Shown here in pieces: positions 1 through 6,743 of a stretch of 12,160 nucleotides of DNA. Within the stretch, counting starts at the first letter, position 1. Each line of letters begins with the position of its first letter. The stretch is taken from the NCBI GenBank assembly GCA_028694305.1, contig JAQUTO010000016.1:1-12160 (forward strand), in the 5' to 3' direction. Made by a program: the position numbers and the translations under genes. Under the pieces are notes generated by a model. That model was not told where the DNA came from. It saw only the letters and a list, made by a program, of their open reading frames with translations, and did no database searches. The DNA is from Bacilli bacterium. Lineage in GTDB: Bacteria > Bacillota_I > Bacilli_A > RFN20 > UBA1709.

Positions 1-124
1 CATTTATCATAATAAAGAAGCCGTCTTTATTCTTGGCTATTTTATAAGGCCATTCTTTAGGATCTACATCAAAATTAAATCCCACAATGACATCTTTACC
101 CTTATGCACAAAACTAGTACACAT
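1..124 (-). CDS. Ntn-hydrolase, choloylglycine hydrolase / linear amide C-N hydrolase family (5' part only)
   Basis: Only the first 41 codons lie in the window; the gene runs off the left edge. The protein begins MCTSFVHKGKDVIVG and continues with FNFDVDPKEWP. This is the typical start of the linear-amide C-N hydrolase family (bile salt hydrolases, penicillin V acylases and relatives). There the initiator Met is removed and Cys2 becomes the N-terminal nucleophile that cleaves an amide bond. The start is fixed by a GGAGGC ribosome site (about 131-136 on the complement) 6-7 nt before the ATG. The gene lies 26 nt downstream of the methyltransferase stop on the same strand and may be read through from it. 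The substrate (bile salt, acyl-lactone or another amide) cannot be told from this fragment. Confidence 0.8.
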   Translation of the reverse strand, partial: MCTSFVHKGKDVIVGFNFDVDPKEWPYKIAKNKDGFFIMIN

Positions 125-150
125 ACTACTCGCCTCCAAAATAGGTGCTT

Positions 151-1383
151 TTAAAGTTCCTCAATCAAATCTTTTTGTTTTTGAGAATCCCATTTTCCCT
201 TATCATGCTTATCGATATCAAATAATTGTTTTGCTAAATACTCTACACAATTAACGTTCACTGCGTTCCCAAACTGTTTGTATGCTTGATAATCATCTTT
301 GTTTGGAATAAATGTATCAGGAAAACTTTGTAATCTCGCTGCTTCTCGCGGAGTCAATCTTCTCTTGTACTTTCCAATGATAGGAATTTGTACCATTGCA
401 ACTAATGCCGGAAAAAAGTCTGGTCTTTTTACTCTTATACCTGATGGCCTAAATTGAATAAATCCCTCCCAAAGTGATGATATTGTAGTGCCCGCTTGCC
501 ACTCAAATTTTCTATGGGTAGGAGTAAAATCTTGCAAATTATTCCATTTTTTAAGCCAAGAATCGATGAAATCTTTATTATTTATGTATAACTCCCTGTT
601 TTTCCTGCATATACTTTGTTTCCAATTAACGAAACCACTAATATCGTAAGTCTGCATAAATTCAAAAGACCAAATTGGAAAACCAATGACTTTCTCTTTT
701 ATTCCGTGATAAAATTCATCCCAGCAGGTTAGGACATTCGTTTCATAATCACTTATCTTATATTTGGGATCTGGATTTTCTTCAATTATTCCAGAATTAT
801 ATATATCAAAAGTCCCTTTGTTTCTCGGAGGAATATCTATATTGAGATGGTTGATCCCCAAGGAATTATGCACGCCTAATATATATACCCGCTCTCTCAA
901 CTGTGGAATTCCGAGTTGGTGAGGACTCATTATAAGAGGTGTATCTGTCAATACATAACCTAGATCAGTTAATGTATCCATAATTACTTTCCAAGTATGA
1001 CCATCATCGTGACCAACTAAATTTCTCACATTTTCTAAAATTATAAACTTTGGATGTGCAGCATCAATTAAACGGGCAATCTCAAAAAATAACGTTCCTT
1101 TTGTTTGATCAGCAAAGCCAAGTTGCCTCCCGGCTTTAGAAAATGTTTGACAAGGGAATCCGCCACAAAGAACATCATATTTTGGAATCTTATGTGCATC
1201 AATTTTTGTAATATCAAAGGCAGAATCGATACCATAATTCTCCTTATATGTATCTATTGCATATTGGTCAATTTCAGAAGCCAAAACACACTTTCCACCA
1301 ATGTTGGCTAAAGCCTGGTGAAATCCACCAATCCCTGAAAATAAATCAATAAATTCAAAACTGTTATTTTTAAAATAATCCAT
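151..1383 (-). CDS. DNA (cytosine-5-)-methyltransferase of a type II R-M system
   Basis: A 410-residue enzyme that transfers a methyl group from S-adenosylmethionine to C5 of cytosine in a specific site, protecting the genome from the partner nuclease. The m5C motifs appear in order: motif I DLFSGIGG (13-20, SAM binding), motif IV GGFPCQTFS (74-82) with catalytic Cys78, motif VI ENV (117-119), motif VIII QLRERVYILG (161-170), motif IX RRLTPREAARLQSFPD (341-356) and motif X FGNAV (371-375). Residues about 171-320 are the variable region expected to hold the target-recognition domain. Length and order are normal for an intact enzyme. The ATG is preceded by GGGGAG at a good distance. The endonuclease gene lies 134 bp upstream on the same strand. 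The TRD neighbourhood (PSGIRVKRPDFFPALVAM) recalls enzymes for GG-N-N-CC-like sites, but that is a weak impression and the recognition site is not established. Confidence 0.95.
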   Translation of the reverse strand: MDYFKNNSFEFIDLFSGIGGFHQALANIGGKCVLASEIDQYAIDTYKENYGIDSAFDITKIDAHKIPKYDVLCGGFPCQTFSKAGRQLGFADQTKGTLFFEIARLIDAAHPKFIILENVRNLVGHDDGHTWKVIMDTLTDLGYVLTDTPLIMSPHQLGIPQLRERVYILGVHNSLGINHLNIDIPPRNKGTFDIYNSGIIEENPDPKYKISDYETNVLTCWDEFYHGIKEKVIGFPIWSFEFMQTYDISGFVNWKQSICRKNRELYINNKDFIDSWLKKWNNLQDFTPTHRKFEWQAGTTISSLWEGFIQFRPSGIRVKRPDFFPALVAMVQIPIIGKYKRRLTPREAARLQSFPDTFIPNKDDYQAYKQFGNAVNVNCVEYLAKQLFDIDKHDKGKWDSQKQKDLIEEL

Positions 1384-1414
1384 AAAACTCCCCTATCAAA
1401 TTAACTAATAGTTT

Positions 1415-1435
1415 TTTGTTTACTTAGTAAACAAA
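1415..1435. promoter_or_regulatory. Perfect 10-bp inverted repeat in the methyltransferase leader (candidate operator)
   Basis: TTTGTTTACT and AGTAAACAAA face each other across a single base. A one-base gap is poor for an RNA hairpin and typical of a dimeric repressor site. It sits 5 bp downstream of the estimated start of the methyltransferase transcript and about 31 bp before its ATG, so a bound protein would block transcription. The methyltransferase itself or an R-M controller protein could be the ligand; no controller gene is visible in the window. Confidence 0.55.
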
Positions 1436-1446
1436 CATTATTTATT

Positions 1447-1452
1447 ATTATA
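1447..1452 (-). promoter_or_regulatory. Probable -10 box of the methyltransferase promoter
   Basis: A perfect TATAAT on the minus strand in the gap between the endonuclease and methyltransferase genes. No convincing -35 hexamer lies 17 bp upstream (TTTAAT is the best). The expected transcript start is near 1440, giving a leader of about 57 nt that contains the 1415-1435 dyad. Such a promoter would allow the methyltransferase to be expressed apart from the nuclease. Confidence 0.5.
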
Positions 1453-1478
1453 TATCTTCGCAACAAGTAATTAAAGAA

Positions 1479-1494
1479 ATAAAACATGTTTTAT
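1479..1494. repeat. Perfect 16-bp palindrome between the R and M genes
   Basis: ATAAAACATGTTTTAT is its own reverse complement. It lies about 25 bp downstream of the endonuclease stop codon and about 27 bp upstream of the methyltransferase -10 box, where an activator or a second operator copy would fit. It shares no obvious core with the dyad at 1415-1435. It has no loop and no clean T-run, so it does not look like a terminator. Confidence 0.5.
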
Positions 1495-1517
1495 CTCATA
1501 TAAAATTTATATATACT

Positions 1518-2195
1518 CTATTTATTCTTTTTTTCATCATTAGATACTTTGAACACATGTCGTTCCAATCTAGGATCACTAAGATCTAGCATTACCTTCG
1601 GATTTCTTTTAGCACCATTTGAATTAATCATGCCTTTTTGAAATGACCCACAATATTTTAAAGTATCCCGTTTAATGACAATAAAATCTAGTTCTTCTAA
1701 CAAAAAGGAGGTTTTTCTTCGCCTAGACTTTGCTCCACGCATTTCTCTTTGAAGTTCATAGATTGAAGTTCTACCCTTTAATGAGTCATGCCACTTCTTA
1801 AAAGATTGCCCGGGATCATCAAAGGTTGCTTCACCTTTCGCAATTATAAAACCAACGCTGTCGTATTCAAGTAAAGCTTTGCATATTTCATCATACCCAT
1901 TAGTTGGAACCTTTGTTCCAGAATTCGATGAATGTGCCTTAAAATCCCAAGGAATACACTTAAATCCATCAAATTCAACTTTGCCATAAATTGGACCCGG
2001 AATACTAAAAAAATTATCTTTAGATAATACATTTTCGCACATAAACTGAAAATACCATCCCGGCCACTCCATTTGTTTCCAATTATGGCATCCATTATTT
2101 TTCATGTATTCAATTGATGATCTCCCATCCCATTTTGTTGGAATTGCCTTCATCAGTTTTGAGAATACCTCATTAATTACTTCATTGTAATCCAT
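1518..2195 (-). CDS. Probable type II restriction endonuclease, PD-(D/E)XK fold
   Basis: A 225-residue protein directly upstream of a C5 methyltransferase on the same strand, the usual place for its partner nuclease. The central stretch YGKVEFDGFKCIPWDFKAHS (70-89) fits a PD-(D/E)XK active site: Asp76, then the D-x-K triad Asp84-Phe-Lys86, with Glu55 or Glu75 as possible extra acidic ligands. The hydrophobic strand VGFIIAKGEATF follows (114-125), and a basic patch GAKSRRRK (154-161) could contact DNA. Size is normal for an orthodox type II enzyme. The start is an ATG 6 nt after GTAGG, below an extended -10 box at 2217-2222. I recognise the overall pattern but cannot name the subfamily; the NgoBV/NlaIV group is a guess only. 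It could be another R-M accessory nuclease. Confidence 0.75.
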   Translation of the reverse strand: MDYNEVINEVFSKLMKAIPTKWDGRSSIEYMKNNGCHNWKQMEWPGWYFQFMCENVLSKDNFFSIPGPIYGKVEFDGFKCIPWDFKAHSSNSGTKVPTNGYDEICKALLEYDSVGFIIAKGEATFDDPGQSFKKWHDSLKGRTSIYELQREMRGAKSRRRKTSFLLEELDFIVIKRDTLKYCGSFQKGMINSNGAKRNPKVMLDLSDPRLERHVFKVSNDEKKNK

Positions 2196-2216
2196 ATAAA
2201 ACCTACCATTACAAGT

Positions 2217-2225
2217 ATTGTATCA
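2217..2225 (-). promoter_or_regulatory. Extended -10 promoter element for the endonuclease gene
   Basis: On the minus strand the sequence reads TGA-TACAAT, an extended -10 element with one mismatch to TATAAT. The transcript would start near 2210, about 15 nt before the ATG. No good -35 box is visible, which is tolerated by extended -10 promoters. Confidence 0.5.
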
Positions 2226-2246
2226 TAAATTGAATTATTTATCTCT

Positions 2247-3524
2247 TTATGTACGTCTTTTTAGACTCAACTGCATAAATTGTTCATATAAGTCATCAAC
2301 TTTCCACCATTTAACAAATAAATAAGCTAAATAGATGGAAACGAAGGTTACTGGAATAATTATTAATGCATCTACATATCCTAGTGAAGCGGCTGTGGCA
2401 CTATAGACCAAAGCAGTTCCGGTAATTGGAGTATGAGTAATAGTAGCAAAGATCATACACATGGAGACAACAACAATAAATGGTGATAAATCAAGATTAA
2501 AGCCAAATAAGTAGTTGCAGACTAATACTACTATTCTTCCCACTAATGCACCTAATGTCATCATAGGTATTACTAAACCACCAGTGACCTTACCTGCCCC
2601 ACTTAATATAGTAATAGCATATCTAAATACAAGTATGAGTAAGACCACCCAAATAACACCATAACTAGAAATATTAGCAATAAGACTTCCTCCAGCCCCC
2701 ATATAAGCAAGACAAACATAGTTAAGAATAAGCATTAAAGCAAAGAGAATAAACCCTCTATATTTAACTAGTTTGATATTCTCATGTTGATTAAAGTAAG
2801 CTTTAAGGGCAATTACACCTTTAGTAAATAACATACCAACTACAGCATTCACGACAATTAAGATTAAGAAGATGTAATACTCCTTAAAGACCGGTAATAA
2901 GACTTCTCCCACAAAACTCAGTAAGTGATGATGATTGATTAAGGAAGTAACTACAATGGCACTGCCCATCATAATAATCCCTCTTAATAAGCATTTGGGT
3001 TTCCAACTATGTAATGACTCTTCAAAGATATAACATAGTCCGGCTAAAGGTGATAAGAAGGCACAACCAAAGCCAGTCCCACAAGCCATAGCAATAGTGT
3101 CGTCATCTCCAATATGAAAAGTATCTTCAATCATCTCAGCTATCTTACCACCAATGACAACTGAAGGTCCTTCACTTCCTAAAGGAAATCCCACTAAACT
3201 TGAGGCATAGGAGTTGACAATCATTAAGACTATTTCATGCTTCCAATCAATCTGCCTTTGGTGTCTAATCCCCAGTTCAATACTAGGAATACCAGAGCCA
3301 TCGAGATTAGGAAAGACTTTAATTATCCGATAATTAAGTAAGGAAAGAATAATCCCACTAATAATGACCAAAATAATCACCCACCAAGTGTGATTTTGTA
3401 GTGTTGTATTGGAGAATTTTATTAAGTATTGCATTCCTAATTGAAAGCCACCAACAACTGCTCCAACTAGAACTCCAATTATTAATGATTCTAGTAAATT
3501 AAGTAGAAACCCTTTAACTTTCAT
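2247..3524 (-). CDS. ClC-family chloride channel / H+/Cl- exchanger
   Basis: A 425-residue polytopic membrane protein. The three ClC signature segments are present: GSGIPSIE (76-83), GSEGPSVVIG (116-125) with the gating glutamate Glu118, and GGLVIPMM (315-322). The segment SPLAGLCYIFEE (158-169) aligns with the E. coli ClcA region around Glu202-Glu203; Glu169 matches the internal proton-transfer glutamate, which points to a coupled exchanger rather than a passive channel. The Ser of GSGIP is the chloride-type residue rather than the Met of fluoride exporters. Tyr398 or Tyr401 could be the central anion-coordinating tyrosine. There is no C-terminal CBS pair, as usual for short bacterial members. 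It follows the ATPase gene by 38 bp with its own -10 box. Function is inferred from family; roles in acid resistance or anion balance are known for relatives. Confidence 0.93.
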   Translation of the reverse strand: MKVKGFLLNLLESLIIGVLVGAVVGGFQLGMQYLIKFSNTTLQNHTWWVIILVIISGIILSLLNYRIIKVFPNLDGSGIPSIELGIRHQRQIDWKHEIVLMIVNSYASSLVGFPLGSEGPSVVIGGKIAEMIEDTFHIGDDDTIAMACGTGFGCAFLSPLAGLCYIFEESLHSWKPKCLLRGIIMMGSAIVVTSLINHHHLLSFVGEVLLPVFKEYYIFLILIVVNAVVGMLFTKGVIALKAYFNQHENIKLVKYRGFILFALMLILNYVCLAYMGAGGSLIANISSYGVIWVVLLILVFRYAITILSGAGKVTGGLVIPMMTLGALVGRIVVLVCNYLFGFNLDLSPFIVVVSMCMIFATITHTPITGTALVYSATAASLGYVDALIIIPVTFVSIYLAYLFVKWWKVDDLYEQFMQLSLKRRT

Positions 3525-3546
3525 ATCTGCCCACTTTCAAATATCA

Positions 3547-3555
3547 ATTATAGCA
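3547..3555 (-). promoter_or_regulatory. Extended -10 promoter element for the ClC gene
   Basis: TGC-TATAAT on the minus strand, a perfect extended -10 element, sits in the 38-bp gap after the ATPase stop. The start point would be near 3540, leaving a leader of about 16 nt. A weak GTGGGC ribosome site precedes the ATG. Confidence 0.6.
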
Positions 3556-3562
3556 CTAATCT

Positions 3563-4882
3563 TTAATTATTAAGGAACATAACATCATATATTGGTAAAT
3601 ATAGGACTTTATTTTTGATTTTAATTTCGCGATTATTAGAAAATACTATTGCTTGTTTTACATTGTAATCCGGTGAATTAAGTAAATTATCTAAAGCACT
3701 ATGAACTGTATAATCTTTCCCCGATTTCACCTCAATAGGTAGTATTGATAAAGAGGCATAGTCATTAATTATAAAATCAACCTCTCCTTTTAAACGATTG
3801 TCATAATAAAAAAGTTTATAACCATGTGCCATTAACTCTTGAGCCACAATTGATTCATATACTCCTCCTAGGTTAATGCTCATATTGTCGTCAAGGACTG
3901 CCCGAATATTGTTTTGGTATAGTAAACCAGTTAAAATTCCTACATCATTTAGATAAAGTTTTAGCAAGTTTTTACTAGCTGATTCAAGTAAAGGAAAAAC
4001 CGGATTAGCAATAGCTTTTACTTCTAAAGCAATTCCAGAATTAATTAAGTAATCAAATTCATCTTTATATTCACTGGCTCTACTCTTTTTATTTTCAATT
4101 TGCTTAAGCACGATTCTTTTCTTCTTATTTTCTAAAGTTGATGGAATTAATTCATAGATTCTTTGGATTTTCAGATGGTGTTCTTGATCATATTTACTGG
4201 CATCAGCTCCATAATAACGGTAAATTTCACTTTGGATATCCCTAATCTTATGGATGTTAAAACTAGCCAAATAACTATTAACAGCATCTGGTAGACCTCC
4301 TACAATTAAGTACTTCTTAAACATATCCAATAATTTATTATGAGTATTCTCATCCAAACTTTGTTTAGTCTTATAGTGGTTTTCAAGTTCCTTAATACTT
4401 GTCGCATTAAAACCATTGGCATAACAAAACTCTTCTAAATCTAGAGGATACATTTTTACAATTTGAATACTCCCCATTGGAATAGATGAAGTGGTCGCTA
4501 ATGCTAATCCTAGTAAAGAACCACTAGCGATATATGTATAACGATTATCTTCTCTTAAAAACTTTAAGAGGGTTAGTAATTGTGGGTATTCTTGAATTTC
4601 ATCAATAAAAATAAGTGTATTATTAACTTCTTTCATCTGCTTACCCGCTAACATACTGACTTGAAAATAAAAATCTTGAATATTATTTACATTAGCAAAA
4701 GCGCGCTTATCCACCTTATCTGCAGCCATGTTTATTTCAATATAGTTTTGAAAATGCTTTTGACCAACATATCTAATGATAAAGGTCTTCCCTATTTGAT
4801 GAGCCCCTTCAACTAACATAATTTTATTAGAACCAGAAACAAAGTATTCCTCGATGGTTTTTGCAATTTTACGATATAACAT
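3563..4882 (-). CDS. AAA+ ATPase with C-terminal DUF4143 / nuclease-like domain
   Basis: 439 residues from the chosen ATG. The N-terminal P-loop ATPase has Walker A GAHQIGKT (26-33), Walker B TLIFIDEIQ (89-97) with Asp94-Glu95, and a sensor-like ASGSLLG (119-125). The C-terminal DUF4143 part carries GEVDFII (366-372) and PIEVKSGK (382-389), giving Asp369...Glu384-x-Lys386, a PD-(D/E)XK-like arrangement. These proteins are widespread and patchily distributed in Bacillota, Bacteroidota and archaea, and their role is not settled. The open frame extends 8 codons further to a TTG. The ATG is preferred because GGAGGTG (4889-4895) sits 6 nt before it, and because the predicted transcript starts near 4904, so the TTG would have no leader. 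Expression is probably governed by the 33-bp repeat array upstream. Confidence 0.88.
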   Translation of the reverse strand: MLYRKIAKTIEEYFVSGSNKIMLVEGAHQIGKTFIIRYVGQKHFQNYIEINMAADKVDKRAFANVNNIQDFYFQVSMLAGKQMKEVNNTLIFIDEIQEYPQLLTLLKFLREDNRYTYIASGSLLGLALATTSSIPMGSIQIVKMYPLDLEEFCYANGFNATSIKELENHYKTKQSLDENTHNKLLDMFKKYLIVGGLPDAVNSYLASFNIHKIRDIQSEIYRYYGADASKYDQEHHLKIQRIYELIPSTLENKKKRIVLKQIENKKSRASEYKDEFDYLINSGIALEVKAIANPVFPLLESASKNLLKLYLNDVGILTGLLYQNNIRAVLDDNMSINLGGVYESIVAQELMAHGYKLFYYDNRLKGEVDFIINDYASLSILPIEVKSGKDYTVHSALDNLLNSPDYNVKQAIVFSNNREIKIKNKVLYLPIYDVMFLNN

Positions 4883-4894
4883 ATTCAGCACCTC

Positions 4895-5026
4895 CGCACT
4901 TTTCAATATAATTTTAGCATATTAAAATACACTTTTCAATACTTTTTAAGCGGTCAAAATTACACTTTTCAATGTTTTTTAGGTGGTTAGAACTACACTT
5001 TTCAATAATTTGTTGCTCGAATCATA
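4895..5026. repeat. Four tandem 33-bp repeats carrying the ATPase promoter
   Basis: The 11-bp core CACTTTTCAAT occurs exactly at 4897, 4930, 4963 and 4996, a strict 33-bp period (about three helical turns). The units start at 4895, 4928, 4961 and 4994. Units 2 and 3 also match beyond the core (ttttta-g-ggt), and the outer two have decayed. On the minus strand each core contains TTGAAA, a -35-like hexamer followed 17 bp later by TAAAAT, TTAAAA or CTAAAA. The array therefore looks like a duplicated promoter or operator. It spans the gap between the ATPase and the divergent HAD gene, ending just before the ATPase ribosome site. Confidence 0.75.
4911..4939 (-). promoter_or_regulatory. Promoter of the AAA+/DUF4143 ATPase gene
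   Basis: On the minus strand TTGAAA (4934-4939) is followed by a 17-bp spacer ending in TGC and by TAAAAT (4911-4916). The match is 5/6 in both boxes plus an extended -10. The transcript should start near 4904, 22 nt before the ATG at 4882. The -35 box is part of repeat unit 2 (unit starting at 4928). Confidence 0.7.
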
Positions 5027-5081
5027 TGTCTTATGCACCAAAAACGCATATGATAATGCACATGATAACGGGTATGATGAA
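5021..5081. repeat. Inverted repeat and three 12-bp direct repeats upstream of the HAD gene
   Basis: ATCATATG (5021-5028) and CATATGAT (5047-5054) form a perfect 8-bp inverted repeat; TATGC (5032-5036) and GCATA (5046-5050) give an alternative inner stem. Overlapping the right arm, ATGATAAT, ATGATAAC and ATGATGAA start at 5050, 5062 and 5074, a 12-bp period. The cluster ends 18 bp before the HAD -35 box, a suitable place for a regulator. No ligand can be named. Confidence 0.4.
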
Positions 5082-5098
5082 GATACCAATCTCTTCCC

Positions 5099-5127
5099 TT
5101 GATAGAAAGGGAGAAAAAGAGTAAAAT
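5099..5127 (+). promoter_or_regulatory. Promoter of the HAD phosphatase gene
   Basis: TTGATA (5099-5104), a 17-bp spacer, then TAAAAT (5122-5127), each 5/6 to consensus. The start would be near 5134, giving a leader of about 20 nt that carries AAGGAG (5142-5147), 6 nt before the ATG. Confidence 0.65.
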
Positions 5128-5153
5128 TAAAACATTATAACAAGGAGAAACCA

Positions 5154-5939
5154 ATGAACATTAAAGTCATATTTTTAGATATAGATGATACCTTTTATGA
5201 TCACTCACATAGTATCTTCCCTGCTTCAGCTATTAAGGGTTTAAATATGGCTGCTAACGAAGGAATTAGAATTGTGATTGCATCAGGTAGAAATATTGCC
5301 CTAATTAAAGAGATTGGAGCAGATGCCCGCTTACCAGTCTCGGCTTATATTGCCGCCAATGGCGCAATGGTCCATGATAAAACAGGTAAACTTCTCTTTG
5401 ATCACGCCTTTAAGCAAGAGGATATGGATTATATCTTTCAAGAATGTGCTAAACATAATATCGGCATTCAATATATTAATCAAGAAGTAAATTACTGTAC
5501 TATTCCTTTAAATGAACATATTAAAAAGTCTTGTGATGACTTTAAAATTCCTTATCCTAAATATCGACCATATCAAGGAGAAAGAATTTGCCAACTCTTC
5601 TTATTTGCAGACAATGATGAAGAAGCTGAAATGGCTTATGCTTTTAAATTCTTTACATTACACCGGTTCCATCCTTTCTGTGTTGACGTTTTTGATGCCG
5701 ACAATAACAAAGGAACTGCGGTGCGTAAATACTTAGAAATAGAAGGAATCTCGCCTAATGAAGCTATGGCTTTTGGTGATGCTAATAATGACATTCAAAT
5801 GTTAGAATCAGTCAAATATTCTGTGGCTATGGGTAATGCAACCGATGAGTTAAAAGCCGTTGCCTCATATGTCACAACTCCGGTCTATGATAATGGTATC
5901 TATAATGCTTTAGTCCACTTTGGGATAATTAAGGAATAA
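5154..5939 (+). CDS. Cof-type HAD-superfamily phosphatase
   Basis: A 261-residue cytosolic hydrolase of HAD subfamily IIB (Cof type), with all four motifs. Motif I is FLDIDDT (7-13) with nucleophile Asp9 and acid/base Asp11. Motif II is ASGR (43-46) with Ser44. Motif III lysine is Lys186 in NKGTAVRKYL, and motif IV is FGDANND (207-213) with Asp209 and Asp213 for Mg2+. Residues about 80-180 form the C2B cap that selects the substrate. Known relatives dephosphorylate sugar phosphates, phosphorylated B6 vitamers or nucleotide derivatives; the substrate here is not predictable. Length and ends are normal. It has its own promoter and is transcribed away from the ATPase and towards the 5968-7834 unit. 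Confidence 0.93.
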   Translation: MNIKVIFLDIDDTFYDHSHSIFPASAIKGLNMAANEGIRIVIASGRNIALIKEIGADARLPVSAYIAANGAMVHDKTGKLLFDHAFKQEDMDYIFQECAKHNIGIQYINQEVNYCTIPLNEHIKKSCDDFKIPYPKYRPYQGERICQLFLFADNDEEAEMAYAFKFFTLHRFHPFCVDVFDADNNKGTAVRKYLEIEGISPNEAMAFGDANNDIQMLESVKYSVAMGNATDELKAVASYVTTPVYDNGIYNALVHFGIIKE

Positions 5940-5967
5940 CGTGATAAGGTGAATGATGTCAAAATCG

Positions 5968-6375
5968 TTATTTATTCACTAATATTTTATTCATATCATT
6001 TTTTATTATCTCGTTACTAACAACAATTATAGTTATCATTGGTTTCATTTTATCAATATAATCGATGATTTTTAGTATACGATTACAATAAAAACGCCTT
6101 ATAACGACATTAGTTGGCACATCATCCACAACAAGGTATAGTGTCAATTTTTTGTTTAGCGGTGTCAACAACATGGATAACATCTCTTCCAAACTATTTG
6201 CCGATAACAATTTAGAAACATAAACTTGGCGCTCATACAACTCAAAATCAAAAAGAGAATATGAAGAAGAAACATCGAAAACTTCATGTTGTACTGATGA
6301 AACAAACGTTGGTTTCATTTCAGAAAAACACACTGTATCCAAATACTCTCCGTATAAAAGATACTTATGCATCAT
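5968..6375 (-). CDS. Unrecognised 135-aa protein, last gene of the small-gene unit
   Basis: I do not recognise this family. The start ATG overlaps the stop of the gene before it as ATGA, so it is probably translated by coupling; the only upstream ribosome-like site (GGGGATAGAG) is too far away. The protein has no signal peptide or clear transmembrane span. Hydrophobic beta-like strands occur at 78-83 (TLYLVV) and 113-120 (MITIIVVS), with helices likely around 60-70 and 98-110, suggesting a small alpha/beta fold. It ends 28 bp from the stop of the convergent HAD gene, with no convincing terminator between them. Its fixed place behind two other small orphan genes suggests a shared role with them. 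Confidence 0.65.
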   Translation of the reverse strand: MMHKYLLYGEYLDTVCFSEMKPTFVSSVQHEVFDVSSSYSLFDFELYERQVYVSKLLSANSLEEMLSMLLTPLNKKLTLYLVVDDVPTNVVIRRFYCNRILKIIDYIDKMKPMITIIVVSNEIIKNDMNKILVNK

Positions 6376-6743
6376 TTAAAACTAAACTCTATCCCCGTAT
6401 TGTGTTTAAGTGCAAAATTGGCAAACTCCAACATTTTTTCATATACTTTTTTTGTTTCTTGATCTGCAGTTATTTTGATTCTTTCTTCCAGCCAGGTTTT
6501 CAAAACCTTGCATTGTTTTGCATCAAATACATCACAATCTCCCCGACCAAATAAAGCGCCACATAACTTAAACATGTCATCTATGAATCCATCTTGTTCT
6601 ATTTTAGTAAAGATACGCTCATTAAAATAGTAGTCCTCTTTCCTATCATTATCTCTCAATGCATACAAGTCTATGTTGTTTGTAGATAATAAAGTGATGC
6701 GATAGTCATCTATAGTTGTTTTATTCTTTGTCATACCATTCAT
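6372..6743 (-). CDS. Unrecognised 123-aa acidic protein, possible immunity-like family
   Basis: Small soluble protein with a compact conserved-looking core: GALFGRGDCDVFDAKQC (62-78), TWLEERI (83-89) and EFANFALKHNTGIEF (106-120). It overlaps its upstream neighbour by 4 nt (ATGA) and its downstream neighbour in the same way. GAGG sits 8 nt before the ATG; a second in-frame ATG three codons later is also possible. The block structure and size recall small immunity-type proteins that sit beside toxin domains in Bacillota, but I cannot name the family and this is inference from size and context only. There is no membrane segment or DNA-binding motif that I can see. Confidence 0.65.
   Translation of the reverse strand: MNGMTKNKTTIDDYRITLLSTNNIDLYALRDNDRKEDYYFNERIFTKIEQDGFIDDMFKLCGALFGRGDCDVFDAKQCKVLKTWLEERIKITADQETKKVYEKMLEFANFALKHNTGIEFSFK

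Noticed and set aside
2226..2243. ATAAAT/ATTTAT inverted repeat after the ClC gene as a terminator
   Set aside because: It is all A/T, has six pairs and no T-run, and sits just upstream of the endonuclease promoter.
4895..5026. The 33-bp repeats considered as a CRISPR array
   Set aside because: The conserved core is only 11 bp with about 22 bp between cores, the between-core sequences are partly similar, and no cas gene is near.
5088..5112. TCCCTT/AAGGGA small hairpin upstream of the HAD gene
   Set aside because: It has only 6 bp, overlaps the TTGATA -35 box and has no T-tail; it is more likely incidental.
5949..5979. GTGAAT/ATTCAC inverted repeat between the convergent HAD and 135-aa genes
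   Set aside because: The stem is short with a long loop and there is no T-run on either strand, so it is not called as a terminator.
6261..6554. A 97-aa plus-strand open frame inside the small-gene unit
   Set aside because: It is antisense to two well-coupled minus-strand genes and has no start signal.
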